Shown: one piece after another, positions 8,639-17,281 of the stretch
Layout: every line of letters begins with the position of its first letter
How positions within the stretch are numbered: position 1 is the first letter of the stretch
DNA from: Spirosoma rigui
Lineage (GTDB): Bacteria > Bacteroidota > Bacteroidia > Cytophagales > Spirosomataceae
Length of the DNA stretch: 64,000 nt
Assembly: GCF_002067135.1 (NCBI RefSeq)
Contig: NZ_CP020105.1
Span: 682,001-746,000, forward strand
Direction: 5' to 3'
Translations under genes and position numbers: made by a program
The notes under the pieces: generated by a model
Told to the model about the DNA's origin: nothing
The model's input: only the letters and a program-made list of their open reading frames with translations
Database searches by the model: none

Positions 8639-9475
8639 ATGATGGCGTTGTTCAATAAAACCGCACTGGAATGCAGTAAGCTGATTACTGAACATTACAG
8701 TACGTCGTTTACATTAGGCATCAAAACCCTCGACCGCAAATTTCACCTACCCATCTACGCCATTTATGGATTCGTTCGTTACGCCGACGAAATCGTAGAT
8801 ACGTTTCATGACTACGACAAAAAAACGTTGCTGGCCCGGTTCAAGCATGACACTTATCAGGCTATTGAAGAAGGCATCAGCCTGAATCCGGTCCTTCAAT
8901 CGTTTCAACTGGTTGTTCGGCAGTATAACATCGAGCATGAACTGATTGAAGCGTTTCTGAGGAGTATGGAGATGGATCTTTACAATCAGGATTACGACGC
9001 CGATGGCTACAACGAGTACATTTACGGGTCGGCTGAGGTAGTTGGCCTAATGTGCCTGCGCGTTTTTTGCGAAGGCGACTGCACCGATTTTGACCGTTTG
9101 CGCGAACCCGCCCGTAAACTCGGGGCGGCTTTTCAGAAGGTAAATTTTTTGCGTGATCTGAAGAGCGATTTCGTTGATCGGGGGCGCACATACTTTCCCG
9201 GCGTCGACTTCAACGATTTCGGCCGCGATACCAAGCAGATGATCGAGAGCGACATCCAGCACGATTTCGATGAGGCTTACATCGGCATTATGAATCTACC
9301 GCGTGGTGCCCGGATGGGTGTGTATCTGGCCTATACGTACTATCAGACGCTATTCAACAAAATTAAACAGTTACCAGCCTCGCAGATTCAGAACGAACGA
9401 GTGCGGGTACCTAACCCGCAAAAATTTGCGCTGCTGGCTCAGACCTACCTGAAATACCGGCTCAACGTGCTTTGA
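8639..9475 (+). CDS. crtB: Phytoene/squalene synthase
   Basis: Condenses two geranylgeranyl-PP molecules to phytoene. Two Asp-rich sites are visible: DEIVDTFHD near residue 50 and FLRDLKSDFVDRGRTYFP near 185. Tandem ATG codons at 8639 and 8642 begin MMALFNKTALEC; this start gives about 278 residues, the usual length, whereas an in-frame upstream start would add an unlikely leader. It lies downstream of crtI on the same strand, probably in one transcript. Confidence 0.93.
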   Translation: MMALFNKTALECSKLITEHYSTSFTLGIKTLDRKFHLPIYAIYGFVRYADEIVDTFHDYDKKTLLARFKHDTYQAIEEGISLNPVLQSFQLVVRQYNIEHELIEAFLRSMEMDLYNQDYDADGYNEYIYGSAEVVGLMCLRVFCEGDCTDFDRLREPARKLGAAFQKVNFLRDLKSDFVDRGRTYFPGVDFNDFGRDTKQMIESDIQHDFDEAYIGIMNLPRGARMGVYLAYTYYQTLFNKIKQLPASQIQNERVRVPNPQKFALLAQTYLKYRLNVL

Positions 9476-9541
9476 CACAGCAATCCCGTTACGGAATATA
9501 CCGGGGAACTACCCGAACTGGTAGCCTCCCCCGGTTTTACT

Positions 9542-9549
9542 TATCTTTG
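9542..9549 (+). promoter_or_regulatory. Bacteroidota -7 promoter element for gatB
   Basis: TATCTTTG matches TAnnTTTG exactly, 25 bp before the gatB ATG at 9574. No clear -33 box. Confidence 0.6.
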
Positions 9550-9573
9550 CGGTGAACAAGTCCGTTTTTGCCA

Positions 9574-11124
9574 ATGACTGCTGCGTTACCCCTTTCACCC
9601 AACGATCAGATCGAATCACACCAGGAACGCTTCGGCGAACCGGACGGCTCCCGGCCAACCGGCGGATCGACCCAGTACGAAGCCGTGATCGGGCTGGAAG
9701 TTCACTGCCAGTTGCTGACGAATAGCAAGATCTTTGCCGCCGATGCCAATGCGTTCGGCGCCGAGCCCAACACCAACATCAGCGTTATTACCCTGGCTCA
9801 TCCGGGTACACTGCCCAAGTTGAACCGCAAAGCCGTTGAATACGCGGTGCGCATGGGTCTCGCCTGCAACAGTACGATTACGCGTCATAATATTTTTGCC
9901 CGTAAAAACTACTTCTACCCCGACCTGCCTAAAGGCTACCAGCTCTCGCAGGATAAAGGCCCGGTTTGCGTGGGTGGCGGAGTACCCGTAACCGCCAAGG
10001 ACCCGGAAACAGGCCAACCTTACCAGACTACGATTCAGCTGCACCATATCCACCTGGAAGAGGATGCCGGCAAATCCATCCACGATGGCAGCGACTGGAC
10101 CACGCAGCTGGATTACAACCGGGCGGGAACACCGTTGATCGAAATGGTTACTGAACCTTGCCTGCGTACCGCCGATGAAGCCGGTCAATACCTGACCGAA
10201 GTTCGTCGCCTGGTACGCTATCTGGACATCTGCGATGGTAATATGGAGGAAGGATCATTGCGCTGCGATGTGAACGTATCCATCCGGCCAAAAGGCGCCA
10301 CGCATTTAGGCACGAAGGTTGAAGTGAAAAACCTGAATTCGATCCGGAACGTAATGCGTGCCGTCGATAGTGAATTTAAGCGGCAGGTTGAGCTGACTGA
10401 ATCCGGTGGACGTATTGTTCAGGAGACCCGGACGTTCGACGCGGCCACCGGCCGGAGTCAGTCTATGCGGGAGAAGGAAACGATGAACGACTACCGGTAC
10501 TTTCCTGATCCTGACCTGACACCAGTGATCATTTCAGATGCGTGGCTGGCCGCTATCAAAGCCGAAATGCCCATGCTGCCCGCTGAACGGTACCAGAAGT
10601 TTATTCAGGTATATGGATTGCCCGAATACGACGCAGCTTTCCTGACCGACGCCAAAGAACTGGCCGAGTATTACGAAAGCGTTTGCGAAGAAACGACTAA
10701 TTACAAGGCGGTTTCAAACTGGATCATGGGGCCCGTAAAAGGGCAACTCAACGAAAAAACCCTGCGCGACCGGCAGTTTCCGGTACCAGCCGCGCAGCTG
10801 GCCGCTTTGATCACATTAATTGATGCCGGTACAATCAGTCAGACGGCAGCCCAGCAGGTGTTTGCCTTGCTGGTTGACGCCCCCACTACGTCACCAATCG
10901 ATCTGGCAACGACCCACGGACTTATTCAGAATCGCAATACGGACGCATTGCAAACGTTGGTAGAAGATGTACTAGCTACTTGGCCGGACAAGGTAGAGTT
11001 GTACCGCAAGGGTAAGAAAAATTTACTTGGCATGTTTGTTGGCGAAGTAATGAAAAAATCAAAAGGATCAGCTGACCCAAAATTGGTTAATCAATTAGTA
11101 TTAAAGCAACTGGAGGCAAAATGA
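9574..11124 (+). CDS. gatB: Asp-tRNA(Asn)/Glu-tRNA(Gln) amidotransferase subunit B
   Basis: Subunit of GatCAB, which amidates Glu-tRNA(Gln) and Asp-tRNA(Asn); its presence implies indirect aminoacylation. Motifs include AVIGLEVHCQL near residue 33, PDLPKGYQLSQD, DYNRAGTPLIEMVTEP and DYRYFPDPDL, with a YqeY-like C-terminal domain. The ATG at 9574 follows the -7 element; a TTG at 9568 is also in frame. About 30 polar residues precede the conserved core, longer than usual. The stop overlaps the next gene's start (ATGA), so the two are probably translationally coupled. Confidence 0.96.
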   Translation: MTAALPLSPNDQIESHQERFGEPDGSRPTGGSTQYEAVIGLEVHCQLLTNSKIFAADANAFGAEPNTNISVITLAHPGTLPKLNRKAVEYAVRMGLACNSTITRHNIFARKNYFYPDLPKGYQLSQDKGPVCVGGGVPVTAKDPETGQPYQTTIQLHHIHLEEDAGKSIHDGSDWTTQLDYNRAGTPLIEMVTEPCLRTADEAGQYLTEVRRLVRYLDICDGNMEEGSLRCDVNVSIRPKGATHLGTKVEVKNLNSIRNVMRAVDSEFKRQVELTESGGRIVQETRTFDAATGRSQSMREKETMNDYRYFPDPDLTPVIISDAWLAAIKAEMPMLPAERYQKFIQVYGLPEYDAAFLTDAKELAEYYESVCEETTNYKAVSNWIMGPVKGQLNEKTLRDRQFPVPAAQLAALITLIDAGTISQTAAQQVFALLVDAPTTSPIDLATTHGLIQNRNTDALQTLVEDVLATWPDKVELYRKGKKNLLGMFVGEVMKKSKGSADPKLVNQLVLKQLEAK

Positions 11125-12251
11125 TAAGGACCCTATTTCTCTGTTTAGCCACCGTCTTGAGCGTCAGTTTGTCAGCTCAGGCGCAGGCCACCAAACCCTT
11201 TACCATAAAGGGCAAGGTTGAAAAAGCCACACCGGGTAGCTACGTATATCTGGAAGCAAATTCCCAGCCAACCCGCCGGATCGATTCGACCAAAATAGGC
11301 GCTGACAATACGTTCACGCTTAAGAATCAGGTGGCCGAGGGTGGCGAAGTGCTCGTCCTCAACGTGGGTGGGGGGCAAAAGCTGGCCCTGCTTGTTGAAG
11401 GAGGTGAAACCCTGAACGTAGTCGCCGATGGCTACCGCATGGATGCTAAAACCGGGCAGGTTGGTAAAGGCGTCGTAACGGGCTCCAAGAATATGGAGTA
11501 TTACGAAAAACTGATGGCCCTGCGCACCGACATGGAGAAGCGCGTGGCTGCCTGGAATAAGCAAGTGGCCGCTGCCACCGAGAAAAAAGATAATAAGCGC
11601 ATTGCCCAGATCGAACAGGAATACAACACCGCCGAACAGGAGGTAGTGAATAAGGTCAAAGCAATGCTGCCCGAAATGGGAACGTCGCTGGTTTCGTTGT
11701 TTGCCCTCAACTTTGTCAACATCGACACCGACTTTGACACCTACGAAGCCCTGGCGCAGCGCTTCCAGAAGGAAAACCCCAACAGCCCCCATGCCAAATC
11801 ACTCATTGGCCGGGTAGCACGTATCAAAGGCGTAATGGTCGGTTCGGCCGCGCCGGAAATTACCCTCAGCGACACGACCGGCAATGCGGTCGCGCTGTCG
11901 TCGCTGCGTGGCAAATACGTGCTTATCGATTTCTGGGCATCATGGTGCGGTCCCTGTCGGGCCGAGAATCCCAATGTTGTTCGGATGTACAACAAGTTCA
12001 AAGACAAGGGATTTACCATTTATAGCGTCTCTCTCGATAAGACAAAAGCTGACTGGGAACGGGCTATCCGCAACGACAACTTACCCTGGACACACGTATC
12101 GGATTTAAAGTTCTGGCAATCGGCCGCGGCCCAGCAGTACGGTGTGCAGGCGATTCCCGCTACGTTTCTGCTGGATAAGGAAGGAAAAATTATCGCCAAA
12201 AATCTCCGTGGAGACGCTCTGGAACAAAAGCTCGAAGAGATTCTGAAATAA
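11121..12251 (+). CDS. TlpA-type thioredoxin protein with DUF4369-like N-terminus
   Basis: 376 residues. A Sec signal peptide (MIRTLFLCLATVLSVSLSAQA) precedes a beta-rich DUF4369-like region (about 28-120: GKVEKATPGSYVYLEAN...). A coiled, charged middle follows, then a C-terminal thioredoxin fold (about 235-376) with the redox motif FWASWCGPC near 273 and cis-Pro in QAIPATF. Predicted periplasmic thiol-disulfide oxidoreductase, common in Bacteroidota. It overlaps gatB by 4 bp and is followed by a terminator. Confidence 0.88.
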   Translation: MIRTLFLCLATVLSVSLSAQAQATKPFTIKGKVEKATPGSYVYLEANSQPTRRIDSTKIGADNTFTLKNQVAEGGEVLVLNVGGGQKLALLVEGGETLNVVADGYRMDAKTGQVGKGVVTGSKNMEYYEKLMALRTDMEKRVAAWNKQVAAATEKKDNKRIAQIEQEYNTAEQEVVNKVKAMLPEMGTSLVSLFALNFVNIDTDFDTYEALAQRFQKENPNSPHAKSLIGRVARIKGVMVGSAAPEITLSDTTGNAVALSSLRGKYVLIDFWASWCGPCRAENPNVVRMYNKFKDKGFTIYSVSLDKTKADWERAIRNDNLPWTHVSDLKFWQSAAAQQYGVQAIPATFLLDKEGKIIAKNLRGDALEQKLEEILK

Positions 12252-12270
12252 CCCGGCCGTGATCTTAAGC

Positions 12271-12306
12271 AAAAAAGACCAGTCCCGTCCGGGGCTGGTC
12301 TTTTTT
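12271..12306 (+). terminator. Rho-independent terminator after the TlpA-like gene
   Basis: AAAAAAGACCAG...CTGGTCTTTTTT hairpin with inner CCC/GGG pairs. The A-tract and T-tract make it symmetrical and possibly bidirectional. Confidence 0.9.
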
Positions 12307-12427
12307 AGTTTCTGCCAGTTAGCGGCTAGCGTATCCGTTTGTTCATCAGACACAATACCGATAAATACCGGTGGTTTTAGCCGGAATGTATTTCCTTTGT
12401 GCCATCATTTTACGGGTATAGTCACTT

Positions 12428-13231
12428 ATGAAAATTGCAATCGTTGGCTGCGGCAACATGGGTATGGCCTTTGCCAAATCATTTGTCCAGTATGATCTGG
12501 TAAAGCAGGATAACCTGCTGCTCATTGAAAAAAGCGCCGACCGGTCGGAGGCTCTGCGTGCGGAGAAAGCAGGCGTTGTGGTTGATACGATCAGCAGCCG
12601 CGTCGGTGAGGTTGACCTGATTATACTGTCGGTAAAACCGCAGGATTTTAACAGCGTCTATGAGTCGCTGCGAGCCGTTATCCAGCCGAAACAGCTCGTT
12701 CTGTCAATCATGGCAGGCATACCGATTGCCCGGATTCAGGAAAAATTAAATCATGCGCTGGTCGTTAGAGCCATGCCCAATACCCCCGCCATGCTGGGTA
12801 TGGGTATCACGGGCTTTACGGCGGCCAAAGAGGTAGACATGACCAACCTTCGCCGGGTCGAAAATCTGATCAACGCCACAGGACGGTCTATTTTTCTGGA
12901 CGACGAATCCATGCTTGATGCCGTCACTGCGCTGAGCGGTAGCGGTCCGGCTTATTTCTACTACGTTGTGAAAGCCATGATCGATGCCGGAAAGCAGATG
13001 GGTTTTGATGATGCCGTTTCGGCCCTGCTTGTGAAACAAACCATGCTTGGCTCCTATCACCTGATCAATACCGCCGACAAGTCACTGGACGAGTTGATCA
13101 AGGCCGTAGCCTCCAAGGGCGGAACAACGGAAGCTGCCCTGCGGGAGTTTGAGAACGGCGCTCTCGCCGATACCCTGGTCTCCGGCATCAAAGCCGCTCA
13201 AAACCGGTCTACCGAATTATCGAAAGGGTAG
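12428..13231 (+). CDS. proC: Pyrroline-5-carboxylate reductase
   Basis: Last step of proline synthesis, NAD(P)H-dependent. The Rossmann motif IAIVGCGNMGMAFA is at the N-terminus. VRAMPNTPAMLGMGITGF and the ProC signature TALSGSGPAYFYYVVKAMIDAG are present. The 267-residue length is normal. It is convergent with purB; a long inverted repeat fills the gap. Confidence 0.97.
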   Translation: MKIAIVGCGNMGMAFAKSFVQYDLVKQDNLLLIEKSADRSEALRAEKAGVVVDTISSRVGEVDLIILSVKPQDFNSVYESLRAVIQPKQLVLSIMAGIPIARIQEKLNHALVVRAMPNTPAMLGMGITGFTAAKEVDMTNLRRVENLINATGRSIFLDDESMLDAVTALSGSGPAYFYYVVKAMIDAGKQMGFDDAVSALLVKQTMLGSYHLINTADKSLDELIKAVASKGGTTEAALREFENGALADTLVSGIKAAQNRSTELSKG

Positions 13232-13246
13232 CGTACAATAATGGCT

Positions 13247-13318
13247 CGTGTGTCTGACACGGCCACCCTGTCGGCGATGGAATTACCAAGGCGACAGGAT
13301 GGCCGTATCAGACACACG
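13247..13318. repeat. Long inverted repeat between convergent proC and purB
   Basis: 27-nt arms at 13247-13273 and 13292-13318 (CGTGTGTCTGA...CCTGTCG) with two mismatches and an 18-nt loop. No T-tract on either side. Probably a bidirectional terminator hairpin. Confidence 0.75.
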
Positions 13319-13325
13319 CTGGTCT

Positions 13326-14666
13326 CTACAACCCGGTGTAACTAAACGGCGTGATCGCGCGTAACTCTGCCTTCACGCTATCCGATACAGCCAGTTCATC
13401 GATAAACTGGCGGATTCCTTCAGCCGTTATTTTATAGTTGGTGCGGGTCAGTGCTTTGAGCGCTTCGTACGGCTGCGGGTATCCCTCACGCCGGAGAACC
13501 GTTTGAATACCTTCGGCGACAACGGCCCAGTTCTCTTCCAGGTCGGCATGAATGGCCGCCGGATTTAGTTCGAGCTTACCCAGCCCTTTCAGCAACGACG
13601 TTAGGGCAATGACTGAGTGGGCAAAAGGTACGCCCAGACTACGTAGTACCGTTGAGTCGGTCAGGTCGCGTTGCAGGCGGGAGATGGGCAATTTACCCGA
13701 CAGGTGCTCAAACAGGGCGTTGGCGATGCCCAGATTTCCCTCCGAGTTCTCAAAATCGATAGGGTTTACCTTGTGTGGCATGGCCGATGAGCCAACCTCT
13801 CCTTCTTTCAGCTTCTGCTTGAAGTAATTCATCGACACATACGTCCAGATGTCCCGGTTCAGGTCAATCAGAATCGTGTTGAGTCGCTTGAACGCATCGA
13901 GCGTAGCGGCCATCATATCGTAATGCTCGATCTGGGTGGTGAACTGGCTGCGAACCATACCCAGTCCCTCCACAAACCGATCGCCGAACTGCTTCCAGTC
14001 TTCCTGCGGATACGCGACGGTATGCGCGTTGAAGTTTCCGGTTGCCCCCCCGAATTTAGCCGTGGTTGGAATGGTATCGAGTAACTGAAGCTGCTTTTCC
14101 AGCCGCTCAACGAACACCGATAACTCTTTCCCCAGCCGCGTTGGCGACGCCGGCTGACCATGCGTACGGGCGAGCATCGGCACGTCGTTCCACTGGCTGG
14201 CCAGTTCCTGAAGCCGCACGTAGACCTGCCGGTACAACGGTGTAATCTCGTTGTTGAGCGCTTCGTCCAGCGACAGCGGGATGGCCGTATTGTTTATATC
14301 CTGCGAAGTGAGCCCGAAGTGAACAAACTCCAGAAAGGGCTCTACCGGCGATCCTTTCAATTTCTCTTTGATGAAATATTCAACCGCTTTGACATCGTGA
14401 TTCGTTGTCTTCTCGATATCCTTGATGCGCTGAGCATCAGCTTCGGAAAACGTTTCATACAGCGACCGCAAACCCGGAAACTGGACCGGATCAACACCCG
14501 ATAATTGGGGAATGGGCCATTCGCACAGTGCAATGAAGTACTCGACTTCGATACGAACGCGGTAACGGATCAGTCCGAATTCAGAGAAATACGGAGCGAG
14601 GGAGTCAACTTGGCGCCGGTAGCGGCCGTCGACGGGCGATATCGCCGTCAGTGCAGATAAGGTCAT
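13326..14666 (-). CDS. purB: Adenylosuccinate lyase
   Basis: Cleaves SAICAR and adenylosuccinate in purine synthesis. The start is MTLSALTAISPVDGRYRRQV. Motifs include TNHDVKAVEYFI, FVHFGLTSQDINNTA and the catalytic loop GSSAMPHKVNPIDFENSEGN. The 446-residue length fits the E. coli-like long class. It is transcribed divergently from the alcohol dehydrogenase. Confidence 0.97.
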   Translation of the reverse strand: MTLSALTAISPVDGRYRRQVDSLAPYFSEFGLIRYRVRIEVEYFIALCEWPIPQLSGVDPVQFPGLRSLYETFSEADAQRIKDIEKTTNHDVKAVEYFIKEKLKGSPVEPFLEFVHFGLTSQDINNTAIPLSLDEALNNEITPLYRQVYVRLQELASQWNDVPMLARTHGQPASPTRLGKELSVFVERLEKQLQLLDTIPTTAKFGGATGNFNAHTVAYPQEDWKQFGDRFVEGLGMVRSQFTTQIEHYDMMAATLDAFKRLNTILIDLNRDIWTYVSMNYFKQKLKEGEVGSSAMPHKVNPIDFENSEGNLGIANALFEHLSGKLPISRLQRDLTDSTVLRSLGVPFAHSVIALTSLLKGLGKLELNPAAIHADLEENWAVVAEGIQTVLRREGYPQPYEALKALTRTNYKITAEGIRQFIDELAVSDSVKAELRAITPFSYTGL

Positions 14667-14683
14667 ACTCGAGATTGAAAACG

Positions 14684-14691
14684 CAAAGGTA
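14684..14691 (-). promoter_or_regulatory. Bacteroidota -7 promoter element for purB
   Basis: The minus strand reads TACCTTTG (TAnnTTTG), 18 bp before the purB ATG. Confidence 0.6.
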
Positions 14692-14790
14692 CACGCTTGA
14701 CCGTTTTATTCAGTCGGCCCACCCGAATCATCCGTGCAATAAGCGCCTGTAAAATCTAGTAAGATTTGCGGCTCCCCGGCTTTTCTCCCT

Positions 14791-15807
14791 ATGCAAACAC
14801 TCACGTTGACCACTCCGGGCGAATTCAGCCTGACAGATACCCCTTCACCGTCTGCCCTACAACCCGATGAAGCCCTTGTACGGGTACACCGGGTTGGCAT
14901 TTGTGGTACCGACCTGCACGCGTACCGGGGGCGGCAGCCCTTTTTTAATTACCCCCGCATCCTGGGGCACGAACTGGGGGTTGAAGTGCTGGCCCTTGGC
15001 AGCACTAGTAGTTCCCTCCGCGTGGGCGACCGCTGTGCCGTAGAACCTTACCTTAACTGCGGCCATTGCATTGCCTGCCGCCGGGGCAAATCCAACTGCT
15101 GCGTTAATCTGCAGGTACTAGGCGTTCACATCGACGGTGGAATGCGTGAATTGCTTGTTCTGCCAACCAGTAAACTGCACGTATCCAATACACTATCTTT
15201 TGAACAGCTGGCACTGGTTGAGACACTGGGTATCGGCGCGCATGCCGTAGAGCGGGCCAATCCGCAAGCGAATGATACGGTACTGGTCATTGGCGCTGGG
15301 CCCATTGGGCTGGCAGTGCTGGAAAGTCTGCGACCGCTCGGCTGTGCAGTTACCGTAGCTGACCGCGAAGAGAAGCGGCTCGCGTTTGTACGTAGCCAGT
15401 TTACCGACGTAGCTACGGTACTGGCTACTGATGCCCTGGCTGAGCAACTCCCGGGGGCATTCGGGGGCGAACTGCCTACGGTGGTTTTCGATGCAACGGG
15501 TAACCCGGCGTCCATGAATCAGGGCATCCACTACGTAGCCTCGGGCGGAACGCTGGTATTTGTGGGTCTTTTTCAGGGCGATCTCGTCATTGCCGACCCT
15601 TTGTTTCACCGCAAGGAAATAACACTGCTGGCAAGTCGAAATGCACAGCCGCATACATTCAGGCACCTGATCGACCGGATGGAGCGGGGCGATCTGAATA
15701 CGGCACCCTGGATCACACACCAGGCGTCTCTGGCCGACGTAACAGCTCAGTTTCCCGGTTGGCTCGACCCCGCCAATGGTGTTGTAAAAGCGCTGGTGAC
15801 CGTGTAG
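14791..15807 (+). CDS. Zinc-dependent alcohol dehydrogenase family protein (MDR)
   Basis: 338 residues. The N-terminal GroES-like domain has the catalytic zinc motif GICGTDLHAYRG and GHELGVEV. The structural zinc lobe Cys cluster CGHCIACRRGKSNCC is intact. The Rossmann motif VLVIGAGPIGLAVLESL is near residue 166. Substrate is unknown; the closest general type is sorbitol/threonine dehydrogenase or galactonate-type. It ends 29 bp before the convergent DUF1207 gene, with no clear hairpin between. Confidence 0.9.
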   Translation: MQTLTLTTPGEFSLTDTPSPSALQPDEALVRVHRVGICGTDLHAYRGRQPFFNYPRILGHELGVEVLALGSTSSSLRVGDRCAVEPYLNCGHCIACRRGKSNCCVNLQVLGVHIDGGMRELLVLPTSKLHVSNTLSFEQLALVETLGIGAHAVERANPQANDTVLVIGAGPIGLAVLESLRPLGCAVTVADREEKRLAFVRSQFTDVATVLATDALAEQLPGAFGGELPTVVFDATGNPASMNQGIHYVASGGTLVFVGLFQGDLVIADPLFHRKEITLLASRNAQPHTFRHLIDRMERGDLNTAPWITHQASLADVTAQFPGWLDPANGVVKALVTV

Positions 15808-15836
15808 CTCCTGTCCGATCGCCGGCGCTCGTTTTG

Positions 15837-17219
15837 TCAGAAAGGGTTTAGGTAGAGCCCTACGCCAATCCAGGACGTTTTCTGATTCTCAAATTGACTG
15901 TAAGGTCGGAACCCGGAATAGCCTTCCAACAAAAAGGTAAGGTTATTCTGGGTGCGCCCTACTTCCACCCCGATACCGCCGTGAATACCCGGCCGGAAGT
16001 CCGTTTGCTGCCAGAACTTGACGTCAAGTCCGCCTACCAGACGAGCAGCTTTATCAGATGGTTTTTTGTAATAAGCCCCAAACTGAGCGCTGAGCAACTT
16101 GCGTTCTTCTGCCTTTCGTAGAACAAACCCGATACCGCCGTACAACCGTAAGGCCTGTATCGTTCGGCTGTATGTTACGTCCAGCAGTTCGTAGTTAACC
16201 GAATTGGGCGTGGGAGCCGTGATGTTATTCCGGAAAATGTAGTCATCGCCCAAGTGCGACGACAGGTGATATACCCGGAACCGATAGGCATTGGCCCCGC
16301 GCTGCAGGTTATAAATGAGACTGACTTTATAATCGGTATTGACAATCCGGCGCCGTGCCTTATCGGCAACGTCGTCATGAAAGGCCTCGAACTGCGTGAA
16401 CGATGCCAGGTCGAGAACCCACTCCGACGCGTAGCCAGGCTTGGTGGTGCGCCGGTAGAATGGCTTGGCAAAACCAAACGCAAAGGGAACGATGCTTCCT
16501 TTGTACCGCTTGCCGTCGGTGTTATAAACCGGTAGTACGCTGCCGTAAGTCTGCGCTTCGAGCGGATCGAGCAGGATAGGCTCAAACAAGTGTCCTTTGG
16601 GAAGAAACTCCCCCGTCGGCCGGCTCATGTCGGGAGCAGTCGCGGCAGCTGCACTGGCTGCGGCTGAGTCGACAACGACTGGCTTTACTTTCTTTTCCCG
16701 TCTGACGCGTTCGGGTTTAGGGGCTTTGGGTGCTTTCGGGACAACCTCAACCGGTGCAGACACAGTGGGGTCGGGGACCGGAGCAGGTGTTACAGGCACA
16801 GGTTCTACTGCCTTTTCGGCTTTCCGCTTTTCGCGCTTTTCTTTCCGGCTCGGTTCTGGAACAGCGGGCGTAGCGGCTGGCTGATCGGCAGGGGCGGTTA
16901 CCGGAGCAGGAGCGGGTGGTGCCGGAGCAGGCGCTTTAGCCGGGGCAGGCATCTCTTTGGCGGCTTTTTTAGCCTGCTTTATGCGCTCCTTTTCGGCCTG
17001 CTTAGCTTCGTACTCCCGTTGTTTCTGGGCCCATTCGGCCCGGATCTGGCGGTCTCTCTGTACTTCCCGGTCTATTCTATCTTTCTGTTTTTGCTCAGCA
17101 GGTGTGAGCGTACGGGCGGCTGGTGCAGTCGTTTTGGGTGGGGTAGCCGGCGTTTGCTGAGCCAGCGATGATGTTCCGGCCAAAGCACTCAGCAACAGAA
17201 CAGACAGAAGTTTCTTCAT
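15837..17219 (-). CDS. DUF1207-type outer-membrane protein with Pro/Ala/Lys-rich linker
   Basis: About 460 residues from MKKLLSVLLL at 17219; an upstream ATG at 17249 would bury the signal peptide. Signal peptide (1-21), then a long low-complexity stretch (about 22-200) mixing charged heptads (QKDRIDREVQRDRQIRAEW), PAPAP runs and KEKREKRK blocks. The C-terminal 250 residues are beta-strand rich with FLPKGHLFEPILLDP and RVYHLSSHLGDDYI, which I recognise as DUF1207. It is probably an outer-membrane beta-barrel; the linker might span the periplasm or bind peptidoglycan (inference). Confidence 0.75.
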   Translation of the reverse strand: MKKLLSVLLLSALAGTSSLAQQTPATPPKTTAPAARTLTPAEQKQKDRIDREVQRDRQIRAEWAQKQREYEAKQAEKERIKQAKKAAKEMPAPAKAPAPAPPAPAPVTAPADQPAATPAVPEPSRKEKREKRKAEKAVEPVPVTPAPVPDPTVSAPVEVVPKAPKAPKPERVRREKKVKPVVVDSAAASAAAATAPDMSRPTGEFLPKGHLFEPILLDPLEAQTYGSVLPVYNTDGKRYKGSIVPFAFGFAKPFYRRTTKPGYASEWVLDLASFTQFEAFHDDVADKARRRIVNTDYKVSLIYNLQRGANAYRFRVYHLSSHLGDDYIFRNNITAPTPNSVNYELLDVTYSRTIQALRLYGGIGFVLRKAEERKLLSAQFGAYYKKPSDKAARLVGGLDVKFWQQTDFRPGIHGGIGVEVGRTQNNLTFLLEGYSGFRPYSQFENQKTSWIGVGLYLNPF

Positions 17220-17281
17220 AAGGTCAAACATGGGGCGATCCGGCATCATTGCCGCTGCAACGATGCCGGATCGACGGTCAT

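Noticed and set aside
11501-12019. Minus-strand frames opposite the TlpA-like gene
   Set aside because: Shadows of a well-supported plus-strand gene with signal peptide and WCGPC.
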